Shown here: positions 12,059 through 22,780 of the stretch, one piece after another | Numbering within the stretch: the first letter of the stretch is position 1 | Layout of the letters: the number at the start of each line of letters is the position of its first letter | Assembly: GCA_016584495.1 (NCBI GenBank) | Contig: WAID01000004.1 | Coordinates: 3,038,001-3,102,000 of the forward strand | Origin: Celoporthe dispersa | Lineage: Eukaryota > Ascomycota > Sordariomycetes > Diaporthales > Cryphonectriaceae | DNA: 64,000 bases | Direction of reading: 5' to 3' | Program-made: the position numbers and the translations under genes | Notes under the pieces: generated by a model | What the model was told of the DNA's origin: nothing | The model's database searches: none | What the model saw: only the letters and a program-made list of their open reading frames with translations

Positions 12059-12632
12059 ATGGGCTCCTTCAATGCCTCACTTGTGTCCACACTCCTATTT
12101 CTGTCTTGCAGCCCCAGCACCAGCCATTCCAACCCCGGCCATCCTCACCGCCAGGAGAGACCCGTCGCCGCACCTGGACTGCTACAACGGAGGTGAGCAA
12201 TTCCAAGCCATGGGGAACTGGGATCTGGTCAACGCCACTGTTCTAGCCCTTTGTAGAGATTTCGCCGGCTACAACGGCCACACTTTCAAAATCGGCGACT
12301 CGGTGGGTATCTCCCCGTCTCCCCCTTCTCCGCCGAACCATCTCTTTTGCTGACATATTCTACAGATTAATTCGTGTGCAGGTGTCACAGCAGGTAAGGG
12401 CCCCAGCATCAATCTGACTATGAAGTACAAGGGCGAGTCGGAGACCTGGACTGCCAAGGATGACCACTACGACGGGGGTCTTAAGTCCTATTGCTGGACA
12501 GCCGTGGAGTGGGCACTGACCGAATGTGTCTCTGGGGGCTCATTTGAGAACCATAAGGTGGGTTCTAGCATGGGCACTGTTGGGTGGCAGTACTGGGATG
12601 TGAAGCTCGATCCGAACTCCGGAGGGTGTTGA
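12059..12632 (+). CDS. Small cysteine-containing secreted protein, candidate effector
   Basis: Two exons (12059-12302 and 12366-12632) encode about 169 aa. The N-terminus (MGSFNASLVSTLLFL) is a hydrophobic signal sequence. It is followed by an Ala/Pro-rich linker that starts one frame over, so a single extra base near 12103-12106 appears to break the frame. The mature part has six cysteines (segments DCY, LCRD, NSCAG, YCW, TEC and the C-terminal GGC), several NxT/NxS glycosylation sites and an aromatic, Gly-rich C-terminal half. Size, signal peptide and even cysteine count fit apoplastic small secreted proteins of fungi. I do not recognise a named family, and any resemblance to Hce2/Ecp2-like proteins is too weak to assert. 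It lies next to regulator and HET genes in an accessory-looking stretch. Confidence 0.65.
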
Positions 12633-12871
12633 TAGTCTGCAGAGAGCGTATTTCCAGAGAGCAAGCCGGTAGTTCACAAATTTGTGTAAATCCATGATTT
12701 TCCCCCTCCGAAAATTCAACAAATGTTACAAGTGATTCCTGCTGCTACTACTTTTAGATAATTTGAGATCATGACAACGCAGATTAGTGCAAATTTAGTG
12801 GAGGAAAGACAACAGCCAAGATTTGTGTAGTCATGAAGCGTAAAATTCCACCCTACAGGTGGAGAACGGGA

Positions 12872-15395
12872 TCAGTAGAAGTTAAAGCTCATCGCGGATT
12901 CGCTACTACCGGCCTGGGCAAAATTTGAGAAGTCCAGGGCACTCAGAGGGTCAAGAAGCCAGCCTTCGTCGCCGAGAGTGGTTGTAAAGTCGTTATACTG
13001 AGGGGTCAAGTATGAGATCGGTGTTGTCTCGGCAGGGAACACTGCAGGTTCTGTGCGGATCTCGCGCTGTTGTCCTGCTGTGAACTGCTGTGCAGGTCCA
13101 CGGGAATTACTCCTGAGCTCACGCGTCAGTGTTCTGGTCCTACAGCTGGCCACAACGTGTGTGGGCCATCATGACAAGCAGTTTCTTACATGGGATTCGC
13201 ACTCTCAGGTCGAGAGGAGGGCTGAGACATTCCCGTATAGCTTATGTAGCCCGCTTGTGGTTGAGGCGTCAATGTCTCCGAGGCTGCGTGGGGAATCCCG
13301 CCTGGCCAAGATTGTATCCCATCATTAGAGATCGGCTCATTGGCGCTCTGGTGCCGCGAACGCCCTGCTCGAGAAGATGTCGGTGTTGCGTTGTGAAGCA
13401 GCGATCGTTCACTTATATCAGCTTTGTTTGGATCGGACTTTCTCTTCTTCAGCGCTGATATCAACTGTTCGACGGCATGTGCACACGAATTCGGCCAAGC
13501 TGTGCCTCGTTTGGACAATCTGCCGAGGATCCGAGATGTGCGGTTGGCATAGTTCAAAGCAGAAGCTGTGCTGGTCACTCCTTCGAACGCCGCATATGTG
13601 AGGATGAAGCAGCTCATCCACACTGACCAGGTAAGTAAAGGCCACACTATGACGGGCCGGGCAGCCGCATCGACTGCTTTGGCCGGTTGTAGACCTAAGC
13701 TGCGCTCGTGCACAGTCTCGATTATTATTCTGGAGGCCTGGATACAAGCCTGCAGAGCGGCCTGAGAGGCGGGTGTTGGTGGCTTCTTGGCCAGAAGCGG
13801 TCGGTTTAGAGCGATGGTTGATTCTTGATGGAGAATCAGCAGCAACGTTTGGTAGTGCTGGAAAGGATCCTCTCCGGTCGGCTCTGCATTGCCGTTGTCT
13901 GAAATGCGAGCATCGTCTAGATCGTAGCCCATGGCTGTGTCATGAACCTCGTTTGACCATTTTGTCAACCGTGCCTGCACATCTAGTGCTCGGTCGATAC
14001 TGTCTTCTCTGACGTGAAGGCTCTTGTGGCGGAGCTCCAGTATCATACCACGCAGCTGTGCATGCTTTGATAGCAAAGCAAGAAGCTGAACTTGCGAAGT
14101 CCCTAGGCCACAAGGTAAGAAGCTGCCGGTGATGGAGAGGGATAGACATTATTGGGCGAGAAATCACCTTTGAGACTACTATGATCTGGGGTGCGAGTAT
14201 CTGCCGCATTCCGATGTAGCTCGGTCGTGGGGAGACAGACATCGACATCATCATCTTGCACGTCGAGAGGCAAACCCAATGCTTGACAGATGAGCCTTTC
14301 TAAACAGTAGAAAGACCACCATATTCTCTTCCGCATTGACACCTCATGAGTGCTGAAATTTGGATACCGCTGAGGGCATCTATGTAGACCCTATGCGACA
14401 AGGAATGTTAGCATTTGCTCTTCTGGCGAGTCTCTAACAAAAGATCTGAGAAGAGATTTGATTATACTCTGGAGAGCAGTTCACGAGAGGATGACGATAA
14501 AATCAATAACACGACCCGCACCAGGTCGCATGATTCGCTACTAGAAGGGGATATGCGTTAGAATCATGAGTTGACCTACAAGATGATATGCCATCCTCAC
14601 AACAACCCCACCCAAGCGAGATGCCATGTTGAACTTGAGAATTGATATCAGAAACAGTTCGACGGCCAAGGCGGCCTGTAGATTTTTCAGCGAGGCCGGG
14701 CTGCCGAGAACGAAGGAGACACAAGATCCGACATGATCGAGATCGAGAAATAAGAGGTCTGAGGGGACAACGGGTGTGTTGCTTCTGGGCAACTGACGGG
14801 CATCTGCCAGCGAAATGGATATGATTGATCGCACAATAGCGGCGTCGGATCCAGAGACTCCTTTGATGCCGTAGTCTGCGACGTGCTCAAGCGTCTCGAG
14901 CACCTCTGGGCCGTGGAGAAACGGAAAGGCCGGGTGCCACACATCAAAATAACTCTGACTCCATTGGATCAGCTCCTCGAATGTCAGCCTCGAGCCGCCA
15001 GCGCCTCCTCCTCCGCACGAGGTGGTCTCGTCGTCCCGCCAGAAGCGAGCGTGAGCTGCAGCGCCAGGGCTTTCCACGGCCCCGCACCCAAGCTCACGCG
15101 TGCCGTCCAGCTGGTCGTCCTCGCCCGGGACGAGCTGCGAGTGAGCGCGCGGCGGCTGGCCGCTGTTGCGCGCGAGAATGTCATAGACAGCGCGGACAAA
15201 GTGAATACCCGAACTGCTGCCCACGAAGCGAGGCAGCCCAGGAGAGTCTCCGTCTCTCATCAAGCCAGTCTCCTGGTTTTCATCGTCACGGTACGAATCA
15301 GTGCGCCTCCTTTTACCGGCCCGTTCGGTTGGCGACCTTGTCTCTCCTGCGTCCGTCCATCCGTCCTCGTGATCACCGGGTCTTAAGATGCTCAT
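12872..15395 (-). CDS. Fungal-trans (MHR) domain protein lacking a DNA-binding domain
   Basis: Four exons (15395-14580, 14390-14168, 14102-13190, 13139-12872) join in phase to give 739 aa. The N-terminal part has a basic patch (KRRR) and the segment GLPRFVGSSSGIHFVRAV, which in full-length regulators follows the zinc cluster. The middle-homology region includes a WHPAFPFLH motif and KRIWWSFYCLERLICQALG, the hallmark of fungal-specific transcription factor domains. The C-terminus (SALDFSNFAQ and flanks) looks like an acidic/aromatic activation tail. No Zn2Cys6 cluster is encoded in frame upstream of this ATG. A zinc-cluster-only gene lies 326 bp upstream on the same strand, so the two may be a split regulator. 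A 20-codon uORF ends at the start codon. Confidence 0.85.
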
Positions 15396-15454
15396 TGTCC
15401 CGATTTCTCGCTCGTGGGAGGTCGAGGGCCTGCGTCGGACGGCAACACGTTCAT
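15392..15454 (-). promoter_or_regulatory. Upstream ORF overlapping the start codon of the MHR gene
   Basis: An ATG at 15454 opens a 20-codon ORF whose TGA stop (15394-15392) overlaps the ATG of the regulator at 15395-15393 in an ATGA arrangement. If it lies within the transcript, this layout would favour reinitiation or reduced translation of the main frame. Transcript extent is not known, so this is an inference. Confidence 0.4.
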
Positions 15455-15721
15455 TTTGCGGTTGTAGCGGAAGCTTGATCAGTGTGTGCAACTGCCTGGG
15501 TACAACTTCGAATAAGGGTGGAGTACACTGTAAAACTGGGGGATCCTGGGCTGGCATGGGGCGCTGTAGCGCGACATTCAGGCTAGGCAGTTCGGCACCT
15601 AGCGCCAGTATCACCGCTGAAGACAGTGAGCCAGTCAGTCACGGGTGATTTCCTACGTCAAACGTCTCCCCCCTCCTTTTCCTCCCCGGGCGGCCGACGC
15701 CATAACGTCCTGCAAACACTA
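15396..15721. other. Short spacer between the two regulator genes
   Basis: This 326-nt spacer separates two collinear minus-strand regulator genes. Apart from the uORF described separately, no zinc-cluster motif is found in any minus-strand frame here. The stretch around 15660-15700 is C/T-rich on the plus strand. Confidence 0.45.
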
Positions 15722-16766
15722 TTAAAAATACAGTCTTTGATTCTCCCTAGCAAAACGACTTGCTTTGCTGGGTCTCATAGGGTTTGACCCCGCATTGGGA
15801 GTCTCTTTGGTTGCTCCATCCTCTGCATGACTGCAGGGCGACTCTTCCATGCTCTGTAGGGCATGTCCAGGCTGCGTGTCTTCCGGACTTGCAGTCAGAG
15901 AGCTGCTACGCTGAGCGGCACCGTCATAATCTCCAAACATCCCTAGCTGCTGCCTTTTGGGTCTCACGGGCCAACCCCGCGTTGTAGACTGAGGCTCGGG
16001 CCTGGGATTTGCTGCAGAGTGGACCACAGGCTCTGGCGAAACCCTCGAGACGACCTGTGAAGGGCTTCCAGCGACCTGGTGTTGAGGCCCCCTCAGCATA
16101 GACTGAAACCACGTCTCGGCCTGTGACCGATTCTTCAGAGGATACCTGGCCCAGCTGTTGACCAGGTTCATTTTTTCCTGCTGCGTAGTTGTCGTCGCTG
16201 CCGGGCTGGAGAGCACAGGCAGTGCTAGTCCCTGGTACGTTGTTTGACTGTCATAGTCTGCCTGGCTGACAGTCCCCTTGTGAATCTCGGCCAACGCGTG
16301 GAACAGTGCTCGCTCCGTCTCAGCCAGCCGTCTATCCATCGCAGTCACGTAGCCCGCTGGTATGCCTCTGTGTCACAAAAATGCCCAGGTCAGTCAGAGC
16401 CCAGTCTTACTGGTCGTTGGCAAGCACGATGTCGAGCCGGCCTCTCTAGAGCCCAGACCCGCGGGGAGCCTCACCTCTTGATCCTCTCTGGATACTGACA
16501 ACTGGCTGGAGCGCCTCGACATTGAAGACAGTGGGGTCTATACAGAGGGCGAGAGTGAGTCCTCTGAGTGTCACAAGATGCAGGATCCCACTACTCACAG
16601 CTTGCGGTCGCACTATCGGGTTCGAGACATGCTCGTCAGTAACCCTGCTATGCGGCGCGGTGGTCTCCCACATGTGGCGTCGGAGAGAAGCAATACCGAC
16701 TTTACACTTCTTGCGCCTGCACGGCTCGCACGCGACTGACGCCACTTCATCATCGTTGTCGCTCAT
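15722..16766 (-). CDS. Zn2Cys6 DNA-binding-domain-only protein with a 14-nt micro-exon
   Basis: Four exons (16766-16701, 16612-16599, 16537-16475, 16367-15722) give 262 aa. The second exon is only 14 nt and supplies residues CDRKL. With it, the cluster has cysteines at 13, 16, 23, 30, 33 and 40, exactly C-x2-C-x6-C-x6-C-x2-C-x6-C. Without it the third ligand is lost and the frame breaks. The cluster is followed by GIPAGYVTAMDRRLAETERAL, a helical linker, and by a WARYPLKNRSQAETWF segment resembling the C-terminal motif of short, regulatory-domain-free Zn2Cys6 proteins. The rest is Ser/Pro/Gln-rich. Donors are GTCGGT (weak) and GTGAGT. It is likely a nuclear DNA-binding protein; the target is unknown. 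It lies directly upstream of the MHR-only gene. Confidence 0.8.
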
Positions 16767-17622
16767 GTCGAGTGCATGTGCTGCTTCCGCCTTCAAACCT
16801 AGTCCGCGGAAGATGCGGCTCGTGAGATGCGCGGCTGTGACCAGGAATATGGGAAAGGGAACCAGTTCAATCACCGCAGTTACCAAAAACCCTAACCCTT
16901 CTGGAAGCCCCTTCCAACCTCCAAAAATACAGGAAAGACGAGACATACATTCACAAGGTAATAACGATCAAAGAAAGAAGAAAAGAAAAAAAAAATAGAC
17001 GAATGAATAGAATGTCTTAGCAATTACATTATGATATATCATTCATAGTCATCGGTACCTCAAAGCTTGTAGATAGGTCGCGAAAGAGAACCGCACAAGA
17101 GGAAGGCTACCTACATGCCTAGTTATCTAATTATATGATAATTGTCACAATCAGTTGTCTGGATCGAAGTGTCTCGGGGCTATCGACTTGATTTTATACT
17201 TGTAGACCCTCGGAACCTCTGATGTTCTTGCTGGCACAAACTCCTGCCAGCTCCTGGTTCAGCTGTTTTCCACCGGAAAATCTGTTATAGCCCAGACCAT
17301 CATATCGAATCACTATGAGACTCGTCTACAAGAAAATCCTGGCCCCCTTCCAGCCTGTAGCTGTGCCGCTCGCTCAAGAGAGGGTTACCTGACCAACTCT
17401 GTCCACATGTGGTGCAGGTGGGGGCACTGTGACTTGCATTATTGGCCTGCGGGGACCGGAAGGATGAGGAGGATGCAACAGGCCCGCACGTCAACCCCTG
17501 AGCACCTATTACACAAGGAGTCCCTTTGTGAAACAGTAAAATGTCATAACAATATACAAACCCGTAAGGCTCATACCTCATAGATGTTGGAAAATTAAGA
17601 AATACTTGAACAACCACCACCC
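16767..17622. other. Divergent promoter region between Zn2Cys6 and HET genes
   Basis: This 856-nt region lies between two divergent starts. It contains a telobox-like ACCCTAACCCT at about 16888-16898, an A-rich tract near 16970-16996 and AT-rich sequence at 17000-17160. No gene is seen. Confidence 0.45.
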
Positions 17623-19678
17623 ATGGCTCTCACCAAAGGCTCTATCCGTGTATTGGACATCATTCCCTACGGACCTGACGGTACGGCAGACGACCCTCTC
17701 CGGTGTGATTACCATACCGTCTCTCTCTCTGAAAAAACACCCTATGAGACGCTGTCTTATCGGTGGGGAGACGCCAACAACAAGATCCATATCGAGGTGC
17801 GCGGCCAGCAGATCCCCATCACGAGAAACCTACACCGCGCGTTGCTCCGGCTGCGGCGTCCAGAGCAGACAAGATCCATATGGATCGACCAGCTCTGTAT
17901 CAACCAGGAAGACAGCATAGAAAAGGCGGCACAGGTGCGGCTCATGCGACAAGTCTACTCCCAATGTACGCAGTGCAACGTATGGTTGGACGAAATACCA
18001 GCCGAGATCCCTGAGGAGGACGCACAGTTGGTCTTGGATTTCTTCATCACTCAGGCCGATGGGGATGTCGAGGTCCCCCTGTCTCTCCGCGCAGAGGACT
18101 CTGCCTCCAAAATCGGAAAGGCGCTGCGTGTAATATCCCCCGAACGACATCCCTGGTGGAGTCGGATCTGGACTGTCCAGGAGGCGAAGCTGCCACCTCG
18201 AAAGACGATCGTCTGGGGCCCGCTTGAGTTTGCCTGGGAGGACCTCGAACAAGCCGTTGCAGGCTATGCAGATGCGACGGGCGCTGAAGGTGCCATGTGG
18301 CTCCGTAACCACCCGGAAATCACTTGGACTATGAACAAGATGCTGGCCAATGTTGGTGAGTAACTCCAGGTGCAATCTCCTTTTCCTTTGTGTAATATTG
18401 GAAACGAGCTATCGTTGCTTTGTGAGAGCCCTAGAGGTAGGAGCGCTCGTGGTTCTCGTGGGAGACTTATATATTTCTTTTTTCATGCAACTGCATCCAG
18501 AGGCAGTGCTGATGGTCGGTCTCGCTTGTAGTATGGCTCTGGCGCGACGAACCCAGCTGTGAGATGTCAGCTGTGCTGGCCACCATGATCTGGCGAAGGC
18601 GAAAGGCCACGGACCAGCGCGACAAGGTCTTCGCCCTGCAAGGACTGCTGCGGCCGGGAGAATTAGACCTGCTGTACACACATCAGTGTGGCTACAACAC
18701 GCCCGTAGCTCAGGTATACAGCGCCTTCACGATGGATCTGATCCTAGGCACGGGCGGCCTACAGCCACTGACACTGGAGCTGCGTGCCGACCCCGGAGCA
18801 TGCACCGAGGACATACCGCGGTGGACCATCGACCTTCTCGATGAGCCCATGTACATTGGCGGTGACAGGATGTATCGTTTCGGCACGTGGGATTATTTTG
18901 ATGCTTGTGCTGGGCGGGCGCTGGACAAACAAGCACTGCTGGATGCCGCCGCGATGCCAGGGTCAGGCCTGCGAGTCCTCGGGCTTACAGGTGTCCTCGT
19001 CGATACCGTCGAGATTCTTGGGTCTAGAATATTGTGGAAAAATCCCACGAATGACTCGGGGCCTCCGGATGGGGTCATCGCGGAGACGTTGCGCAGCTGG
19101 CGGGAAAACGCGCGACGGTATTATCGCAGAGAACAGATGCCCGTGCCGGAGAGGTATTTCAATGACAGCTTCTGCCGACTCCTTCTGGGCAATCTCGTGC
19201 GCGGCTGGAACTGGGAGGTAAGTGAACAACCCCGACCTGAGTGCCTGGACTCCAAGGAGCATTCCGTCTTCTTTCCAGACCTGCTTGGCCCAAATGCTCT
19301 GTGAGCTAATATAGACGGTGATAGGTCATAAGAGAACCCAACACGGAAGATGTACGCAAGGTTTCCGAGTACCTCCGTACGGGCGAGCGTGATCGGGACT
19401 GGTGGATGAACGAGGATCTGTACAGCCAGGTGTGCAACCAGACTTTCTTCGCCACCAAGTCGGGATTGTTGGGAATAGGGCACCTGGACACGAGGCACGG
19501 GGATGAGCTGTGGGTGTTTGACGGTGGTCGTTATCCTTTTACCATCAGACCAAGAGCCGGAGGGGGTACGAAAGATTTTGACTTTGTGGGCTGCTGCTTC
19601 GTACCGAGCATGATGCGTGGACAGGCGTATGAGAATGTGATAGCGGACAGTCTCAGGCGTACAATTCATGTATATTGA
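17623..19678 (+). CDS. HET-domain (heterokaryon incompatibility) protein
   Basis: Three exons (17623-18355, 18532-19217, 19325-19678) encode 590 aa with an intact frame. The N-terminal HET domain is clear: YETLSYRWG, then LHRALLRLR, then SIWIDQLCINQED with QVRLMRQVYSQC, and WWSRIWTVQEA. The C-terminal half contains the DQRDKVFALQGLL segment usual in this class and ends with a DELWVFDGGR-type region. HET domains, related to TIR folds, trigger cell death when incompatible hyphae fuse. No NACHT, ankyrin or WD repeats follow, so this is a stand-alone HET protein whose partner, if any, is unknown. Such genes are numerous and variable in Pezizomycotina, so a recognition role is inference. Confidence 0.92.
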
Positions 19679-20032
19679 GGTCTTTCCTTTTTTCTTCTTA
19701 CTCTTTTTTTTTTTTTTTTTTGGTATATAGTTGAATGCCTGAGTAATGTTTAGACTGCACTGAAGAAATTTTGAGCAATAGTGATTATTCCTTATATATT
19801 TCCATTGCTGCCAGGCAATTCTAGTATCAATATTGATTATATTTTCTTTTCCCCAAGGACCTGTCCCTGTGACTCCTTTCCCTAGATGGTTCTCCTTGAA
19901 ATTTTCTGCTCTCTACCTCTTGAACCTCTAATGAACCTTCAATTCTCCCAATTCTTCCCCCCCCCCTCCCCATTTAATTGTCTATTGTGTAGATCCAAAC
20001 TGATTATGTTTGTCTATGCTTCTCTGCTTGGA
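19679..20032. other. Convergent intergenic region
   Basis: These are the AT-rich 3' flanks of the HET gene (+) and the dehydrogenase gene (-), with a T-run of about 17 nt near 19705 and a C-run near 19961. No gene is seen. Confidence 0.45.
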
Positions 20033-21289
20033 TCACTTCTGCTTGCCGTATGCAGCTCTAATCTCTTCACATACAGCGCCGGTCACATCAGCGGTCTTTG
20101 CACTGCCTCCGAGGTCAGCCGTGACGACACCCTTCTCACAGACACGCTCCACGGCGTCCAGTAGTTTCCTGCTGGCCTCTTCCTCCCCTAGCCACGCCAA
20201 CATCTCTGCACTGGTCCAGAATGTGGCGACTGGATTGGAGATACCCTTTCCGGTGATATCGAAAGCCGAGCCGTGGATTGGCTCGAACATGGACGGGTTC
20301 TCTCGTGTTGGGTCCAGGTTGGACGTCGGGGCAATTCCAATGGACCCAGCTAGCGCGGCTGCCAGGTCCGAAAGGATATCGGCGTGCTGGAGAGAAGACG
20401 CGTTAGCCTGTGGGATGGTCTCGGTAGATTTGAGCATGTGTCTGCACTCACAAGGTTTGTAGCGACGATGGTGTCGATCGACTCGGGCTTCAGCACCATG
20501 CGGCAGGTCATGGCATCAACAAGCATCTTGTCCGTCGTCACATCCGGAAACTCCTTGGCCACCTCAGCAGCGACCTCATCCCACAGCACCATCCCGTTCC
20601 TCTGCGCATTGCTCTTGGTCACAACAGTGAGCAGCTTCCGCGGTCTGCTCCGCGCTGTCTCAAAGGCAAACCGCATGATGCGCTCGACGCCGTGCCGCGT
20701 GAACATGGCAACCTCTGTGGCCGTCTCCCACTTCTTCCCGCGGTGCGAGCGCCCGCCCTGACCCGCGTACTCGCCCTCGCTGTTCTCGCGGATGATGACC
20801 CAGTCCAGGTCGCCGGGCTTGCAGTTGCGGAGCGGCGACTGGGTGCCGCGGAAGACTTTTGTGGGCCGCACGTTGGCATACTGCTGGAAGGGCTGGCAGA
20901 TGGCGAGGCGCAGGCCCCAGAGGGAAATGTGATCGGGGACGTCTTTTTGGTTCTCTCATTAACATGCACTGGACACTCTCGTGATTTATGACATAAAAGA
21001 GCCACATAAGCCGCAGAGACTCACCAGGCGCACCCACGGCCCCGAACAGGATGGCATCATGCTTCTTCAGCTCATCGAGGCCGCCGTCGGGGATGTATTT
21101 CCCGGTCTTCTGGTATGTCTCGGAGCTCCAGTCGAAGTGTGTAAAGTTAATCTCAAAAGAGCCTAACGTCTCTGAGAGTGTCTTCAGCACGGTGATGGCC
21201 GCATCGACCACCTCAGGGCCGATGCCGTCAGCAGGAATGCTGGCGATGCTGTAGCTCTTGCTGGCTGGGGCTGCTGCTGCGGGAGACAT
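20033..21289 (-). CDS. Tartrate dehydrogenase / D-malate dehydrogenase (TtuC-type)
   Basis: Three exons (21289-21025, 20942-20452, 20386-20033) encode 369 aa with an intact frame. The protein belongs to the isocitrate/isopropylmalate dehydrogenase fold: IPADGIGPEV at the N-terminus, DHISLWGLRL, WVIIRENSEGEYAG, and near the C-terminus MFEPIHGSAFDITGKGISNP. WVIIRENSEGEYAG and the FEPIHGSA form separate TtuC-like tartrate/D-malate dehydrogenases from leucine-pathway LeuB, which is why I prefer this call. These enzymes oxidise D-malate or tartrate with NAD and a divalent metal, with decarboxylation. There is no mitochondrial presequence; the Ala-rich N-terminus is short. Intron donors are GTGAGT in both cases. 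Confidence 0.9.
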
Positions 21290-22780
21290 GATGATGATTA
21301 CAATGATGATGGAGACGTGAGATATGATCCAGCAGTATTTGCGCCTGTCGAGTGGAGCAGCATGAGAGGAAATGACATGGGACACTCACTCACTTACTCA
21401 CTTGGGGGATGTTGAGCCTTCAAATACTCACAGCCGGTTAGTTGGGTTGTTCCGGGTGGGGTGTACTATGTAGTAGTTAAAGGCACGATCAACCAAGATC
21501 CACGGCTTTATTGGCCGTAGTGCGGGCAAAGACAAGGCCGTGAGGAGGGCGAGCTGCGCTTGGCACGGCGGACTTGCGATACACCGCCGCCTACAGCACA
21601 AGCATAGCAAGCTGCTCAGGCTTGCCTTGTTATGAGTGACTGAATAGCCCTTTTTTAGACAGCATTTCCAAACCGAACTTTTGCGTCGCACTGGATGGTT
21701 AATGGTAGCTTCTTCATTCTCTAGAGTATGTCGATTTCGTCATCTACAGCAGGGTCTTTTCTTCCCTTTCCTCTCGGATGAACCATTCGACTTCAATTCT
21801 GTCCTGTACAAAGCCAGAGAAAGACGCAGTTTCGAGTACCACAAAAAAAAAAAATACAACAGGAATCATGATGGTTGCAGGAAATGAGGGAATCTTGGGT
21901 TTTTATTCACACTGCTTAAATATTCATCGTCCTCTCCTCCCAAGCAAAGCTTGACAGGCCGGGGAGGGGCGCAGTACACACTACTATGACAGGACTGAGG
22001 ACCCCTGACCGTGCCACGAGCAGCCTGGGATATCGCCCAACCGGTTATCGCTACAGAAGGTGCGAGTTAGGACGTGTACCTGGAGAGCCCCACCGTAGTA
22101 ACCGTTTTCCCACCCTCTTTCCCCTCTTCTTTCCATCTGTTTCCTTCCAACATCACAAACATAACAGCTGGAGCTAGGATCCGATCTTTTCTTCTTCATT
22201 CTTCCGCCAGCCAACCAACTGCAGGAAGATGGTCGTTTGTTTCTATTCTTCTTGTTCTTTTTGTTCCCTCCGCCGAGACACGTGCTGGTAACATGTGGCG
22301 AAACCGTATCATACGGCCAGGATAGGAATTTTGACCGTACCAACTGCAGGATCAAAAGGCCTATATGGGCCGAGAAAAATAATTGGACGAACGGCGACTC
22401 GCTGAAGAGCTGAGGGCCCGTGGAGATGCTACGTAATCCCCACCACCACTAATAGAGGCAAGCAGGATCGATGAACAGCCTGGCTGCTCCGTACCAACAT
22501 AGCGTAGCAATACAGACCAGCGGCCAGCGAGAACACGGGAGAGAGGGAAAGGTCGTCCCACCCCTCCTCTTCCGGGAGATAGTGACTGGCTCCACTCATC
22601 GTTAGCCTACCTGCAGGTCTTCCTACGGCCAAATGGCCCAGTAAAGTATGTAAGGCCGCCGGCACCCCTAAAGCTTGGCGGGAAAACAACAAAGTCGTGT
22701 CTCGTCTGTCTCTATTTTATGATATTGCCTCTTTTCTTTTAAAAAAAAATTGTTCTTAGCTTGCACAACTGCGCGCAGAC
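21290..22780. other. Divergent intergenic region
   Basis: This 1.5 kb stretch between the dehydrogenase (-) and the methyltransferase (+) has no supported gene, RNA or repeat. It has A-runs near 21841 and 22741. It should contain both promoters. Confidence 0.4.
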
